From: Bryobacterales bacterium
Lineage (GTDB): Bacteria > Acidobacteriota > Terriglobia > Bryobacterales > Bryobacteraceae
Direction: 5' to 3'
Length of the DNA: 39,622 bases
Assembly: GCA_003135055.1 (NCBI GenBank)
Contig: PLDF01000481.1
Location: 1,553-41,174 of the forward strand
Within the stretch, counting starts at the first letter, position 1, and every line of letters starts with the position of its first letter. Under the pieces are notes generated by a model, which had not been told where the DNA came from, searched no databases, and saw nothing but the letters and a program-made list of their open reading frames with translations. Below are positions 24,019 to 33,128 of the stretch, piece after piece. A program made the position numbers and the translations under genes.

Positions 24019-25435
24019 TCTGCTAAGAATTACAAGGGTCAATACGTCGCAGGGTTTTGGGAGAGTGGTGCGCGACTTTACCAGGCGTAACAAGAAGGAC
24101 GAGAGATTGCATCGCACTCGCGCGCGCGTCCGGATAATCCCTTTGCAAGCGACCATCGCAGGCATTGTTTCCGGTGAGTATGACCATATTCCCGAGGTGA
24201 ACGATGCGTTTCTCGACTTAGTCGGTTACAACCGCGAAGACCTGGCATCCGGCCGGATGCAGTGGTCCGATATCACTCCGCCGGAATACGCCGCGCTGGA
24301 TGAGCTGGCGCATGAAGAAGGCTTGCGGTTCGGAGCCTGCACACCGTATGAAAAGAAGCTGATTCGAAAAGATGGAACCCTGGTCCCGGTGCTGGTCGCC
24401 ACGGCGGTTTTAAAGCTCTCTCCCTTCCGGTGGATCACGTTCGTGCAGGACCTTCGGGAAAGAGACCGGCTGGAGAGTGTCGACGACGAAGACCCCGATC
24501 TCAAACACGACTACGAGGAGATAGTAGGCGGCAGCGCGTCCCTGAAGCGGGTTCTGCAGCAGGCCGAGATGGTTGCGCCTACGGATGCGACGGTTTTGAT
24601 TCTGGGGGAGACCGGCACGGGGAAGGAACTGATTGCGCGCGCCGTGCACCGCTTGAGTCCGCGCAAGAATCTTCCCTTCATCACGTTGAACTGTGCGGCC
24701 ATTCCCACCGGGCTGCTGGAAAGCGAGCTGTTCGGCTATGAGAGAGGCGCGTTTACCGGCGCCTTGTCGCAAAAGATCGGACGTTTCGAGATGGCCCATC
24801 GGGGCACGCTTTTTCTGGATGAGGTGGGCGATATCCCGCTCGATCTGCAGCCGAAGCTGCTGCGCGCTCTGCAGGAGAAGTCGTTCGAAAGGTTGGGCGG
24901 GACCAAGACGATTCCCATCGACGTGCGGCTGGTGGCGGCAACCAACCGGAATCTCGCCCAGATGATGGGGGATAAGCTCTTCCGCAGCGATCTCTACTAT
25001 CGGCTGAAAGTCTTTCCCATCACGACGCCTCCGCTGCGCGATCGCCCCGACGACATACCGATACTGGCGCGGCATTTCACGAAGAAGTATGCCGCCAAGA
25101 TGAACCGGCAGATCGAAACCATTCCCTCGGAGACGATGCGCGCTCTGGTGAGCAGGAATTGGCCGGGCAACATACGAGAGCTGGAAAACTTCATTGAGCG
25201 GGCGGTCATTCTTTCCCGCGGACCCAGCCTTCGCGCTCCGTTAGCCGAAATAAAGCAAGATGCGCTGGAAGCCGCCGGCGGCGCCACGCTCGAGCAAGTG
25301 GAGCGGGAGCATGTGGTGCGGGTGCTGCGGGACTGCGGCGGGGTGGTCACCACGGCCGCCACGCGTCTGGGGCTCCACCGGACCACTCTCAACGCCATGA
25401 TGCGAAAGCTCGGCATCTCTCGCAACGATCTCTGA
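23990..25435 (+). CDS. 5'-truncated sigma-54 activator copy (one PAS, AAA+, Fis HTH) (paralogue 3)
   Basis: Up to 481 residues. Similarity to 4354-6525 begins abruptly at about 24061 (GTGGTGCGCGACTTTA in both) and continues to the stop with few changes. The first two PAS domains are missing. The retained parts are the third PAS (EVNDAFLDLVGYNREDL), AAA+ with GETGTGKE, GAFTGA and LFLDEVGDI, and the Fis-type HTH; all ATPase motifs are intact. One visible change is SRNWPGN for SWNWPGN. The frame begins at ATG 23990 inside the ECF sigma gene, giving a novel N-terminus of about 25 residues; GTG 24064 or 24067 are alternatives. Without the two PAS domains it may be deregulated or unexpressed. Confidence 0.8.
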   Translation: MNWTWRRRHDLLRITRVNTSQGFGRVVRDFTRRNKKDERLHRTRARVRIIPLQATIAGIVSGEYDHIPEVNDAFLDLVGYNREDLASGRMQWSDITPPEYAALDELAHEEGLRFGACTPYEKKLIRKDGTLVPVLVATAVLKLSPFRWITFVQDLRERDRLESVDDEDPDLKHDYEEIVGGSASLKRVLQQAEMVAPTDATVLILGETGTGKELIARAVHRLSPRKNLPFITLNCAAIPTGLLESELFGYERGAFTGALSQKIGRFEMAHRGTLFLDEVGDIPLDLQPKLLRALQEKSFERLGGTKTIPIDVRLVAATNRNLAQMMGDKLFRSDLYYRLKVFPITTPPLRDRPDDIPILARHFTKKYAAKMNRQIETIPSETMRALVSRNWPGNIRELENFIERAVILSRGPSLRAPLAEIKQDALEAAGGATLEQVEREHVVRVLRDCGGVVTTAATRLGLHRTTLNAMMRKLGISRNDL

Positions 25436-26218
25436 GTGAGTGGCGCGGGCCCATGGCCTGCGCTGTTGCCCCGAACCGCGCATATGCCGCAGTTCATACG
25501 ATTCGATTACGCCGATAACGGCGCCATTTCGCTCCACGGCCCGATGCAGGTTCAGGCGCGTCGGCGGTGTTCCACTCGCAATCGCCGGTGTCGCCGAGGT
25601 ACTTCGCCCAAGCCCGCACCCCATGTCCACGGCTGGATACCTGCAACCGCCGGGCGATTGGGGAAAGATGTACTCGGTTCCGCGGCATAGGTGGATCATT
25701 CAGGCGGCGCATAATGTACCGTTTGGCACAGGGCAACTGGTTCACGCCGCTGATCGGCGGATCCGGCCACCAACACCGAACAAACGATGCTGCGTCCCAA
25801 CATCGCGTGCCTACATTATTGCGCCAACTATCGCCATGCCCGCCGACTTTCAGCGAATGGGTTCGATCCGGCAGACTTCGGCACTCCCGGCGAAGTACCG
25901 CGGCGACACCGCCAATTGCCGGTTGCAGACGACGGCGCCGATCGAGCGCCCGGGTCGCTTCGACCGGTGGCGTCGTTTCAGAGCGTGCCGCACCATGTCA
26001 ACCATCCATGTCAACCTGCGCGAGGCATCGGGGACAGGTGGCGATCAATAAGGCGAACGGCGGCACAATCGCCGCCTACGGCGATTTTCCCGCCCGCGCA
26101 GCCAGCCCGCGTACGGGCCAGCTTGGGTTGCGCTGGAACTCTTGGATATGCAGGCGGGTACGTCGCCGCACATGGGCCAGTGATCTGCACATGCCAGCGT
26201 GAGGTCGTTGAGCCCACT
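25436..26218. other. 783-bp region with overlapping open frames but no recognisable gene
   Basis: Several long open frames overlap here on both strands (for example 25440-26051 and 25567-26202 plus), as is common in GC-rich DNA. None has domain-like sequence, a membrane segment or a credible ribosome site. The frame of the OmpA-like gene is open back to 25787, but its signal peptide starts at 26219. The region may be a decayed gene or leader DNA. Confidence 0.4.
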
Positions 26219-27883
26219 ATGAAAACCCCGGTATTGATTTTACTGGCGTTCGGACCGTTATTCGCGCAAATTCCGAACCCCACTCAGAACCAACAGACGC
26301 CCGTTGCAACGGGTCAGCCGATGCCGATTTTCCGCGTCACGGTTGTCTCGCGCACAATTAAGGCCGTCAATTACCACCACCGGACCGGCACGACGCATAT
26401 CGATTTTCGCGGCACGGCGTTGATGCCCGCGGCCCACGGCGAAGCTAATGTGGCCAGCCAGATGGGGTCCACCAAAATCGAGACGGCGCTGCAACATATG
26501 ACGCCGGCCAACCAGTTTGGCCCGGAATACATGACGTACGTGCTGTGGGGCATTACGCCCGAAGGCCGCGCCAACAATCTTGGCGAGGTGGTGCTTGAAG
26601 GCGATCACGCCAAGCTTCTTTCTACTACGGATCTACAGACGTTCGGTCTGATGGTGACCGCCGAGCCATACTTCGCGGTGACGCAGCCGAGCGACGTGGT
26701 GGTGGCCGAGAACTTCATGCGCAACGATACCAGCGGCACTATCGAACAGGTGGATGCCAAGTTCGAGCTTCTGCAACGTGGCCAATATGTGATGGATCGC
26801 GCCGATTATAAGCCGGTCAAGATCAACCCCAAGGGACCGCTGCAATTAAGCGAGGCCGAAAACGCGGTGGAAATCGCACGGCTGGCCGGCGCGGAAAAGT
26901 ACGCCGCCGATTCGTTCCAAAAGGCCACTATCGATCTGCAGAATGCCGAAGGTTTTTTGAACGGCAAGAACCACGACCGCAAGGAATCGGAAACCAACGC
27001 GCGTGAAGCGGCGCAGATGGCCGAAGACGCGCGCATCATCACCTTCCGCAAAATCCGGGACGAGCAATTGGCTACCGAGCGCGCCGATGCCGCCGGCCGC
27101 GAAGCCGCCGCTCAGCAACAGGCGCAAGCCGCCGAGCAGCAGACGCAATTGGAACAGCAACGGCGCGCACAAGCCGAGGCCGATCGCCAAGCTGCGGAAC
27201 AGGCCAAATCGGCGGCCGACCAGGCGCGCGATCAGGCTGACCAGGCTCGCATGAAGGCCGACCAGGCGCGTGTACAAGCCGAGCAGGCCACCCTGCAAGC
27301 TACGAACGAGCGGGCCGCGGCCGATGCCGCCAAAGCCGCCGCTCTGGCGCAGCAGCAGGCAGCGCAAGCCGACGCCGACCGGGCCCGCGAAGCCGCCCAC
27401 CTCTCCGACCAGCAGCGCCAGCAGGCTGAAAACGACAAGACGCAGCTTCGAGAAAGGCTGCGCCAGCAACTCAACCTGATCCTCGAAACCCGCGAGACGC
27501 AACGGGGCCTGATCGTCAACATCAACGACGTGCTCTTCGACACCGCCCAATACACGCTGAAGCCCGGCGCGCGGGAGAAACTGGCGAAGGTCTCCGGAAT
27601 CATCCTAGCCTATCCGGGATTGAAGATCCAACTGGAAGGCCACACCGATAGCGTAGGCGGCGACGATTACAATCTGAAGCTCTCGCAGGAACGCGGCGAT
27701 TCGGTCCGCACGTACTTGGTAAGCCAAGGCGTGCCCGCGGATTCGGTGACTGCCACCGGCCTCGGCAAGGCCGGCCCGGTAGCGACCAACGACAACGCCG
27801 CTGGGCGCCAGCAGAACCGGCGCGTGGATATGGTGGTCTCAGGTACGCCCATTGGAGTGGGATCGATCGGTCCGCAGCAATAA
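26219..27883 (+). CDS. OmpA-family outer-membrane/periplasmic protein with long coiled coil
   Basis: A 554-residue protein from ATG 26219 with a short signal peptide (MKTPVLILLAFGPLFA, cleavage before QIPNP). Residues about 35-230 form an N-terminal domain containing VVSRTIKAVNYHHRTGTT and TYVLWGITPEGRANNLGEV, seen in acidobacterial OmpA-like proteins. Residues about 245-415 are an Ala/Gln/Glu-rich coiled coil (ADQARDQADQARMKADQAR) with heptad and near-repeats. The C-terminal OmpA domain has LFDTAQYTLKPGAREKL, LEGHTDSVGGDDYNLKLS and RGDSVRTYLVSQGV, ending in NRRVDMVVSG. The OmpA domain binds peptidoglycan, so the coiled coil probably spans the periplasm to link wall and outer membrane. No strong ribosome site is seen. 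Confidence 0.9.
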   Translation: MKTPVLILLAFGPLFAQIPNPTQNQQTPVATGQPMPIFRVTVVSRTIKAVNYHHRTGTTHIDFRGTALMPAAHGEANVASQMGSTKIETALQHMTPANQFGPEYMTYVLWGITPEGRANNLGEVVLEGDHAKLLSTTDLQTFGLMVTAEPYFAVTQPSDVVVAENFMRNDTSGTIEQVDAKFELLQRGQYVMDRADYKPVKINPKGPLQLSEAENAVEIARLAGAEKYAADSFQKATIDLQNAEGFLNGKNHDRKESETNAREAAQMAEDARIITFRKIRDEQLATERADAAGREAAAQQQAQAAEQQTQLEQQRRAQAEADRQAAEQAKSAADQARDQADQARMKADQARVQAEQATLQATNERAAADAAKAAALAQQQAAQADADRAREAAHLSDQQRQQAENDKTQLRERLRQQLNLILETRETQRGLIVNINDVLFDTAQYTLKPGAREKLAKVSGIILAYPGLKIQLEGHTDSVGGDDYNLKLSQERGDSVRTYLVSQGVPADSVTATGLGKAGPVATNDNAAGRQQNRRVDMVVSGTPIGVGSIGPQQ

Positions 27884-28075
27884 CTTACTCGACAGAGGTG
27901 GGACCGACGATCGCCTTTGTCGTCGGAAAGGCCGGCGCCGGCTTGCTGTTGCGGCGCCGCGGGACCCTGGGGTAGCGCCGCGCCAAGCAGCGCCGCACGG
28001 CCGAATTTGCGCCGGGAGACGTCGCGTCTCAGGTGGGCAGGCCGTATACGGTATTCTGTGCAAGGCGGAGCCACT

Positions 28076-28825
28076 ATGCGAGTCAGGAAGCCCCCAAGCG
28101 TACAGACCAAGACTTTCCTATTCCGGCCGGGCAGGCCATTGCACGGGACTTTCTCCATCGGGCTGGCGATCGAATCGCTGCCGGGCGGAGCAAAAATGGC
28201 GACGTTCGATTGGTGTGGTTCAAGGCGGCAATTGGCCTTCGGCCCCTCCGTGTCAGGCTTTGTCACCAACCTCCGCCTTCCGCAAAATCTGAGTGAGGGC
28301 GATGTTTACGTCTTGTCGGTGAGTGCGCCCGCTATGCTCATTATCTCGGTGAGTCTCAGCGGCGATGAGGAAGCGGTTGAGAGCGTCGCAATCGAGGAAG
28401 TGGACGACGGCCCGCGCACGCCGACGGTTTGCGCCGACCCTACAACCGCGGGCGACCGGACGTTCGAAGACACGCTGGCAACCGGGAGCCTGGTCACTCC
28501 AGCCCTGCGAGCTGTTCCGCTGGGACGGATCGAATCTCTTCGGCCCTTTCCCCAAGGCGGCGTTTTGATTCTAACTTTCCGTCGGCCCCCCGGCTCCGGG
28601 ACGGGGTCCGGTTTCCTGATCCACGCATCGGTGGGCCGGTTACGGGGACTGGGCTTTATGGCGCCCGGCCAATTGGAAGTGAGCGTCTATTTCCGGCTGC
28701 AACCGGCGGAAGCGGGCGAAACGTGGGCGCTGACGCTCGCTTCCGATCGCGCGTTCACCTGGTCCGGCGCCGTGCACCGCAATTTCGACACGTTATTTCT
28801 GCCGGCGTTTTCGCTGATGGTGTAG
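28076..28825 (+). CDS. Hypothetical protein of unknown function
   Basis: A 249-residue protein from ATG 28076 with AAGGCGGAG just upstream; the open frame before it (from 27917) is Cys/Arg-rich and rejected. The sequence is beta-rich with no signal peptide and no long hydrophobic helix. Examples are VYVLSVSAPAMLIISVSLSG, GVLILTFRRPPGSGTGSGF and ETWALTLASDRAFTWSG. There are few Lys residues and many Gly, Ser and Pro. I recognise no family. It stands between the OmpA-like gene (same strand) and the convergent TonB-dependent receptor gene. Confidence 0.55.
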   Translation: MRVRKPPSVQTKTFLFRPGRPLHGTFSIGLAIESLPGGAKMATFDWCGSRRQLAFGPSVSGFVTNLRLPQNLSEGDVYVLSVSAPAMLIISVSLSGDEEAVESVAIEEVDDGPRTPTVCADPTTAGDRTFEDTLATGSLVTPALRAVPLGRIESLRPFPQGGVLILTFRRPPGSGTGSGFLIHASVGRLRGLGFMAPGQLEVSVYFRLQPAEAGETWALTLASDRAFTWSGAVHRNFDTLFLPAFSLMV

Positions 28826-28934
28826 GATCTGGGTTACGGCCATGGGCGACGTGTGGTTGCGTGCCCCTCCGTCCCGACGGAAGCCAGCGCGTCCCAAATT
28901 CATCTGGCTCACGGTTCGCGGCCAGGCAAAAGAC

Positions 28935-28993
28935 GCGTTCACACGAGCGTGAACGCTGCACGCACGGGCCCAGAGGGCACCCCGTGCGCCACG
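28935..28993. repeat. 59-bp double-hairpin repeat, copy 1
   Basis: Two adjacent stems: CGTTCAC-ACGAGC-GTGAACG, then GCACGGG...CCCGTGC. The copy at 33129-33187 agrees at about 55 of 59 positions. It lies 24 bp beyond the stop of the TonB-dependent receptor gene (reverse strand) and could act as a 3' end or REP-like element. The first 15 bases recur at 34049-34063. Confidence 0.75.
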
Positions 28994-29016
28994 GCAAGAG
29001 AGCCACGACGCTTTGG

Positions 29017-31497
29017 TTAAAAAAGCACGTCGAAATCCGCGGTGAAGCGGCGGCCGCGTTGGCCGAAGAACAGACCAAACTCGGGATCGGCCACATTGTA
29101 GTGGACCGCTTCGGGGTTGAAATGGTTCGTAAGATTGAAATCGCTGACGGAGAGGCGAACCGTATATTTCGGAGTCACCTTGATGTCTTTGGACGCGCGG
29201 GAATCAAGCGAAAAGAAGCCGGGGTAACGCCTCACGTTGGGAGGACCCGCGTAATTCTGAGCCGCGTCGAAAGTCGCGTAAGGGAAACCGGTCCGGTATT
29301 CCAACACCGGTGAAACGCGGAAGCCGTCCGGCAGATGGAAAGATCCCCATGCCAGAAAGCGGTTGGGCACGTCGCCGGAAAGATTGCCATACTGGTCGGG
29401 GCGAACCAGGGGAATCGGGAAACTGCCCAGGTTGCTATTGAAATCGCTCAAATCGCCGCGGTCGCGGCTGTTGACATAAGAAGCGAACAGCTCGCCGCTC
29501 GACCCCGCCTTGATGCGTGCGGTGACTTCCAGTTGCCGGTAGCGCGAAACGCCATCGCCGCGCAATTCATAAGCCCCGATGTTAGAAACCGGGTCGGGCG
29601 CGATGGGGTTCATCGTGACCAACCCCTGCGCCTGATTCTGCATATAGCCGACGCGGAGATGGAGCGCGCTCGTAATGGGCTGTTCCACCTGCAAGCTTCC
29701 GGTGGCGCTCTGCGGCGAAAAATCTCCCGCTACCGCGTGGTGGAAAATGAACGCGGAGCGAACGTCGGCTACTCCCAGAGTGTTGGCGTAAAGGAACGGA
29801 CCTGCCGTGACGTTGCCGCCGGCGTCGAAGAAGTCGATCGACTCCTTGGGGTAGTGGTTGAACGCATATACGTTGAGCGGCACCCGGTCGTAAAACATTC
29901 CGAAGCCCCCGCGGAAGGTGGTTCCGAGCTTGGGGAAGATCGTCCAGACGATGCCGCCGCGCGGAGCCACGCGGAAGCTCTCGGAAACCTCTTGCGACTC
30001 GGTGCGTATTCCCAGATCCATCGCGAGATGCGGCCCAATGGTCCAATGATCCTGTCCGAAGATGGCGTATTCGGTGTCGCTCATCTGAAATTCGCGGCCG
30101 CCGAAGAAGGTGATCTGCTCGGTCATGACTCCCGCGGCGTCCAGAATGTCGATGGGATGCTCAAAGACCTGGCCATGCTCGGTACTTTCCGCGATGTAAG
30201 TGCCCACCTTGAATTCATGCAGGCCCAGCCTCTTGACGGGCTTGAGAGCGAACGTGGGCGACCAGCCGATGCGCGTGGAGTACCGGTTCTGCTGCTCGAA
30301 GTAGTTGCCACTGTCGCCGGTGGGCGTCATCGTGAAATCGGCCGGGCCCTGGCCCCAGATATTCGCGCTGAAACGCGTGGCCGAGAGCGTGTTGTCGAAC
30401 AGCCCGCCGAAGAGGTTCCACTTATCGCCGATGGTCGCGGTGTAATTGCGCGTGCCGGCGCTCGGAGTGGTGGGCTCGGGATTGAAATAGTCGAGGTTGG
30501 CGTAATCGATTTTCTGCGGCGCGATGTGAGCCGTGGCCGTGATGAGCTGCTTTTCGGACTTGATCCAATCCAGCTGGAAGAACGAATTGACGCCTTCGTT
30601 CTTCTTCTGATCGTTGGGAAAGGGAAGCGTGTGCACTTGAACTTTGCGCACTTCGTATTCGAGACCCTCGGAGAAAAAGAGCTTGTTGCGAACGATGGGC
30701 CCCTCCGCGTTCAGGCGCGGCGTGGCGTCGCGAATGCCGCGCAGGTGGTAGCTGCGGATGGCGAAATCGGGGAAGGGGTCGTTGATCTCCCACTTCCATT
30801 CGTCGCCGCCGCGGCGCGTTTCCACCGACACCAGGCCCGCGGTGAAGCGGCCATATTCGGCAAGAAACGGCGTCTGGTAAACCGTGATCGATTGCACGCT
30901 GTCGATGGGCACGGTGAGGCCGAACTGTCCGGTGGCGGGGTCGGTGACGTCGGCGGAGTTGACGATGAGCGAGCTACGATGCTCCGGGCTGCCGGAGATT
31001 TCGAGGCCGCCATCGGGCTTGCGGACCACGCCGGGAACCATGGGCAGCGCATCGGACACAGTGGCCGGGCGGCTGGGAAGTTCCTTGACCTGCTGCGGCG
31101 TCAGCTCCACCGGGGCAGCGCTGCCCTGGTCGATGGGCGCGGCGGCGGACATCACCCTGACGCTTTCATGCTGCGCCGCCGGCTCGAGCGTCAAATGGAC
31201 AGGCTGCGCGGCGTCGGCGACGGTCCCGCGTCCGGGTTCAAAACCGTCTTTGGAGGCGGTGATTTCGTATGGCGCGGGGGCGACGTCGGGGAAGGACGCC
31301 TGGCCGGCATTGTCAGTGACGGCGGCAGCCACTTGGCGCCCTGCGAGCTTCACTTCAATGCGAACTCCAGGGATTGGGAGGTTGCCGGAATCGGTGACGG
31401 CGACTTGTAACGCGGAGCCGGCGGCAGTTGCCCCGGCGAAAGACGCAGCTAGGGCATATAGCAGAGCAACCAGCGAAAGACGACTCACCCAGAACAT
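29017..31497 (-). CDS. TonB-dependent receptor with N-terminal carboxypeptidase-regulatory-like domain
   Basis: About 826 residues from ATG 31497, starting with a signal peptide (MFWVSRLSLVALLYALAASF). A transthyretin-like CarboxypepD_reg domain follows at residues about 28-100 (ITASKDGFEPGRGTV region). A plug-like segment spans about 115-215 (LPSRPATVSDALPMVPGV, SSLIVNSADVTDPATGQFGL, PFLAEYGRFTAGLVSVET). The rest is a beta-barrel ending in an aromatic residue (RRFTADFDVLF), the signal for barrel assembly. This Oar-like class is greatly expanded in Acidobacteriota. At about 830 residues it is shorter than many of that class. Its substrate is unknown. No ribosome site is convincing. The gene converges with the hypothetical gene at 28076. 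Confidence 0.9.
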   Translation of the reverse strand: MFWVSRLSLVALLYALAASFAGATAAGSALQVAVTDSGNLPIPGVRIEVKLAGRQVAAAVTDNAGQASFPDVAPAPYEITASKDGFEPGRGTVADAAQPVHLTLEPAAQHESVRVMSAAAPIDQGSAAPVELTPQQVKELPSRPATVSDALPMVPGVVRKPDGGLEISGSPEHRSSLIVNSADVTDPATGQFGLTVPIDSVQSITVYQTPFLAEYGRFTAGLVSVETRRGGDEWKWEINDPFPDFAIRSYHLRGIRDATPRLNAEGPIVRNKLFFSEGLEYEVRKVQVHTLPFPNDQKKNEGVNSFFQLDWIKSEKQLITATAHIAPQKIDYANLDYFNPEPTTPSAGTRNYTATIGDKWNLFGGLFDNTLSATRFSANIWGQGPADFTMTPTGDSGNYFEQQNRYSTRIGWSPTFALKPVKRLGLHEFKVGTYIAESTEHGQVFEHPIDILDAAGVMTEQITFFGGREFQMSDTEYAIFGQDHWTIGPHLAMDLGIRTESQEVSESFRVAPRGGIVWTIFPKLGTTFRGGFGMFYDRVPLNVYAFNHYPKESIDFFDAGGNVTAGPFLYANTLGVADVRSAFIFHHAVAGDFSPQSATGSLQVEQPITSALHLRVGYMQNQAQGLVTMNPIAPDPVSNIGAYELRGDGVSRYRQLEVTARIKAGSSGELFASYVNSRDRGDLSDFNSNLGSFPIPLVRPDQYGNLSGDVPNRFLAWGSFHLPDGFRVSPVLEYRTGFPYATFDAAQNYAGPPNVRRYPGFFSLDSRASKDIKVTPKYTVRLSVSDFNLTNHFNPEAVHYNVADPEFGLFFGQRGRRFTADFDVLF

Positions 31498-31568
31498 TGC
31501 GTAGTCACCATGATAGCGTAGCGTGCACATGTGTTAAAGCAGACAGCCAGACGCTTTTGCGGGTAGTC

Positions 31569-31700
31569 TTTGAGGCGAATAGGGGGCATCAAAAGGACTC
31601 CGGGCGTCACCGTTGCGGCCGCTGTGTTACCGGCGTTGGGCATCGGGGAGAACTCCGGGATTTTCACTCTGGCGGACGGCTCATCCTATGCCCTCTGCCG
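31569..31700 (+). pseudogene. Relic of a MacB/ADOP-type permease gene N-terminus
   Basis: The plus-strand frame from 31570 reads RTPGVTVAAAVLPALGIGEN followed by SGIFTLADGSSYALC. It corresponds to the hallmark start of acidobacterial duplicated permeases (KNPGFTxxAVLTLALGIGAN then TAIFSxVxAVLL). Only about 40 residues are left and the frame then becomes unrelated. Such permeases are usually over 800 residues long. Confidence 0.65.
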
Positions 31701-31761
31701 GCGCCGGATGCTTCGCAAGTGGGAAGCCGCTTTGCAACACGCCGCCAGCGTAATGAGCAGG

Positions 31762-31784
31762 AGTAGGACAGGCCTCCATGCCTG
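31762..31784 (+). repeat. Palindromic repeat AGTAGGACAGGCCTCC, copy 1
   Basis: AGTAGGACAGGCCTCC followed by ATGCCTGT forms a hairpin (ACAGGC/GCCTGT). The first 16 bases occur in inverted orientation at 31904-31919, where the element overlaps the end of the MFS gene. Confidence 0.7.
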
Positions 31785-31895
31785 TTGGGATGGGCGTTCC
31801 GCCCGCGAAATCCCATGAAGAACTCTGCGAGGTGAATAAATTGGGAACAAGGGGCGAACAGAAGGCGGGGTTTTTCGACCCTGTCGCGGCGGAAG

Positions 31896-31919
31896 ACAGG
31901 CCAGGAGGCCTGTCCTACT
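31896..31919 (-). repeat. Palindromic repeat AGTAGGACAGGCCTCC, copy 2 (supplies the MFS stop codon)
   Basis: GGAGGCCTGTCCTACT is the exact complement of 31762-31777. It includes the bases CTA at 31915-31917, which are the TAG stop of the reverse-strand MFS gene. The hairpin is ACAGGCC-AGGA-GGCCTGT. Confidence 0.7.
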
Positions 31920-33090
31920 GCGCCATGGCCGCGAGCGGCTTCCGCAGTCTGAAGAACGCGGCCGCGGCAGCCACCTGAAAGACAATACCGAACACCACCA
32001 ACGCCATCACCGAGCGGTCGTAGAGCATCCCCATTATGGCGCTGCCTGCAAACCACGCCACTCCGTAGACGCCGTTGAAAGCGCCGAATGCGGCGCCGCG
32101 CTTGTTCATCGAGACCACCTGGGCGATACCCGAGCGCAGCGTAGCGTCCTGCACTCCTAACCCCGTAGCCCAGCAGGCCACGCTGGCGATCGCGCAGGAA
32201 GCGCCGCCGAGGAATCCCAAAGGCAGAGCGAACAGCGAGATCAGAATCCCAAACGTGAGAACCGCAATGCCGTAGCGGTCGAACAGCTTTCCAAAGATCA
32301 TCGCCGTCAGCCCGTTCACTCCCATGGCGCCGGCATACAGCAGCGGGATGGTCGCCGGTCCGACCACGGCGGTCTTTTGAAAATGATAGGCAAGCAGCGG
32401 AAAATCGATGAATCCGCAGGCCAGCAAGCCCGCCGCCGCAACGTAGATCCAAAACACGTGCGGAAGCGTCTGCCGCTTGGCGGCGCGGGGAGCGGCGGCG
32501 CCTGCATTCGGATAAACCGCGCGCGCGATCAGCAGCGCAACTAGCGCACACGCCGCGGGGACGGCAAGGCGCAGGAACGCCGGGCCAAAGTGCTGCGTTC
32601 GGGCCACGGCGACAACCATCAAGAGCGGACCCAGCACGGCGCCTGTCTGATCCATCGCCGCATGCACTCCGAATCCCCAACCGTGGCCGATCTTGCCGGT
32701 GGCTTCCGAAAGCAGAACGTCCCTGGCCGGTCCGCGCAGGCTCTTTCCGGTCCGCTCGGCCACCACCAGCAGCGCCGCCATCTGCCAGTTGCCCGCAAAA
32801 GCCATTGCCGGAACCACCACCAGATTCAGAACGTATCCGAAAATCGCGACGCCCCAATAGGCACGGGTACGGTCAACCAGGCGCCCGGAGAAATAGCGAA
32901 GGCTGGCGCCCATCATTTCACCCAGACCGGCTATCAGGCCGACCTGCGCTGCGCTCGCGCCCAACTCCTTCAAGAACGGCCCCATGATGCTATAGGCGCC
33001 CTCGTACGTCATGTCGGCGAACAGGCTGACGACGCCGAGGCAGACAATGAACCTCAGAGCGTAGGCGCGTTCCTGCCTGGACACTGTCAA
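31915..33090 (-). CDS. Major facilitator superfamily transporter
   Basis: A 391-residue protein with about 12 predicted membrane segments, for example FIVCLGVVSLFADMTYEGAY, VGLIAGLGEMMGASLRYFSG, VFWIYVAAAGLLACGFIDFP and ALVVFGIVFQVAAAAAFFRL. The loop after the second segment (GRLVDRTRAYWG) fits the MFS A-motif position, and a long basic loop (AAAPRAAKRQTLPH) separates the halves. An ERTGKSLRGPARDVLLSEA stretch is characteristic of a subgroup of uncharacterised MFS proteins; no substrate can be assigned. The start is TTG 33090 behind AAGGCG, or GTG 33084. The last sense codons run directly into a palindromic repeat that provides the TAG stop, so the original C-terminus may have been altered. 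Confidence 0.9.
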   Translation of the reverse strand: MTVSRQERAYALRFIVCLGVVSLFADMTYEGAYSIMGPFLKELGASAAQVGLIAGLGEMMGASLRYFSGRLVDRTRAYWGVAIFGYVLNLVVVPAMAFAGNWQMAALLVVAERTGKSLRGPARDVLLSEATGKIGHGWGFGVHAAMDQTGAVLGPLLMVVAVARTQHFGPAFLRLAVPAACALVALLIARAVYPNAGAAAPRAAKRQTLPHVFWIYVAAAGLLACGFIDFPLLAYHFQKTAVVGPATIPLLYAGAMGVNGLTAMIFGKLFDRYGIAVLTFGILISLFALPLGFLGGASCAIASVACWATGLGVQDATLRSGIAQVVSMNKRGAAFGAFNGVYGVAWFAGSAIMGMLYDRSVMALVVFGIVFQVAAAAAFFRLRKPLAAMAQ

Positions 33091-33128
33091 GTTTGCGCCT
33101 TAGGGCGAACGCGGCGCCGGCGAAAACC

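Larger units (their letters stand above)
31498..31914. other. 417-bp spacer with permease relic and palindromic repeats
   Basis: Holds a relic of an ADOP/MacB-type permease N-terminus (31569-31700) and two inverted copies of a palindromic repeat (31762-31784 and 31896-31919). GTTTTTCGACC near 31870 is not preceded by a clear stem. No intact gene is visible. Confidence 0.5.

Noticed and set aside
25787..26218. N-terminal extension of the OmpA-like protein
   Set aside because: A proper signal peptide starts at 26219; the upstream residues look random.
29335..31410. 691-codon plus-strand open frame
   Set aside because: It is antisense to the TonB-dependent receptor gene, which has signal peptide, plug and barrel features; the antisense translation has none.
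31664..32857. 397-codon reverse-strand open frame within the MFS gene
   Set aside because: Shifted frame of the transporter gene; Gly/Arg-rich, no membrane segments.
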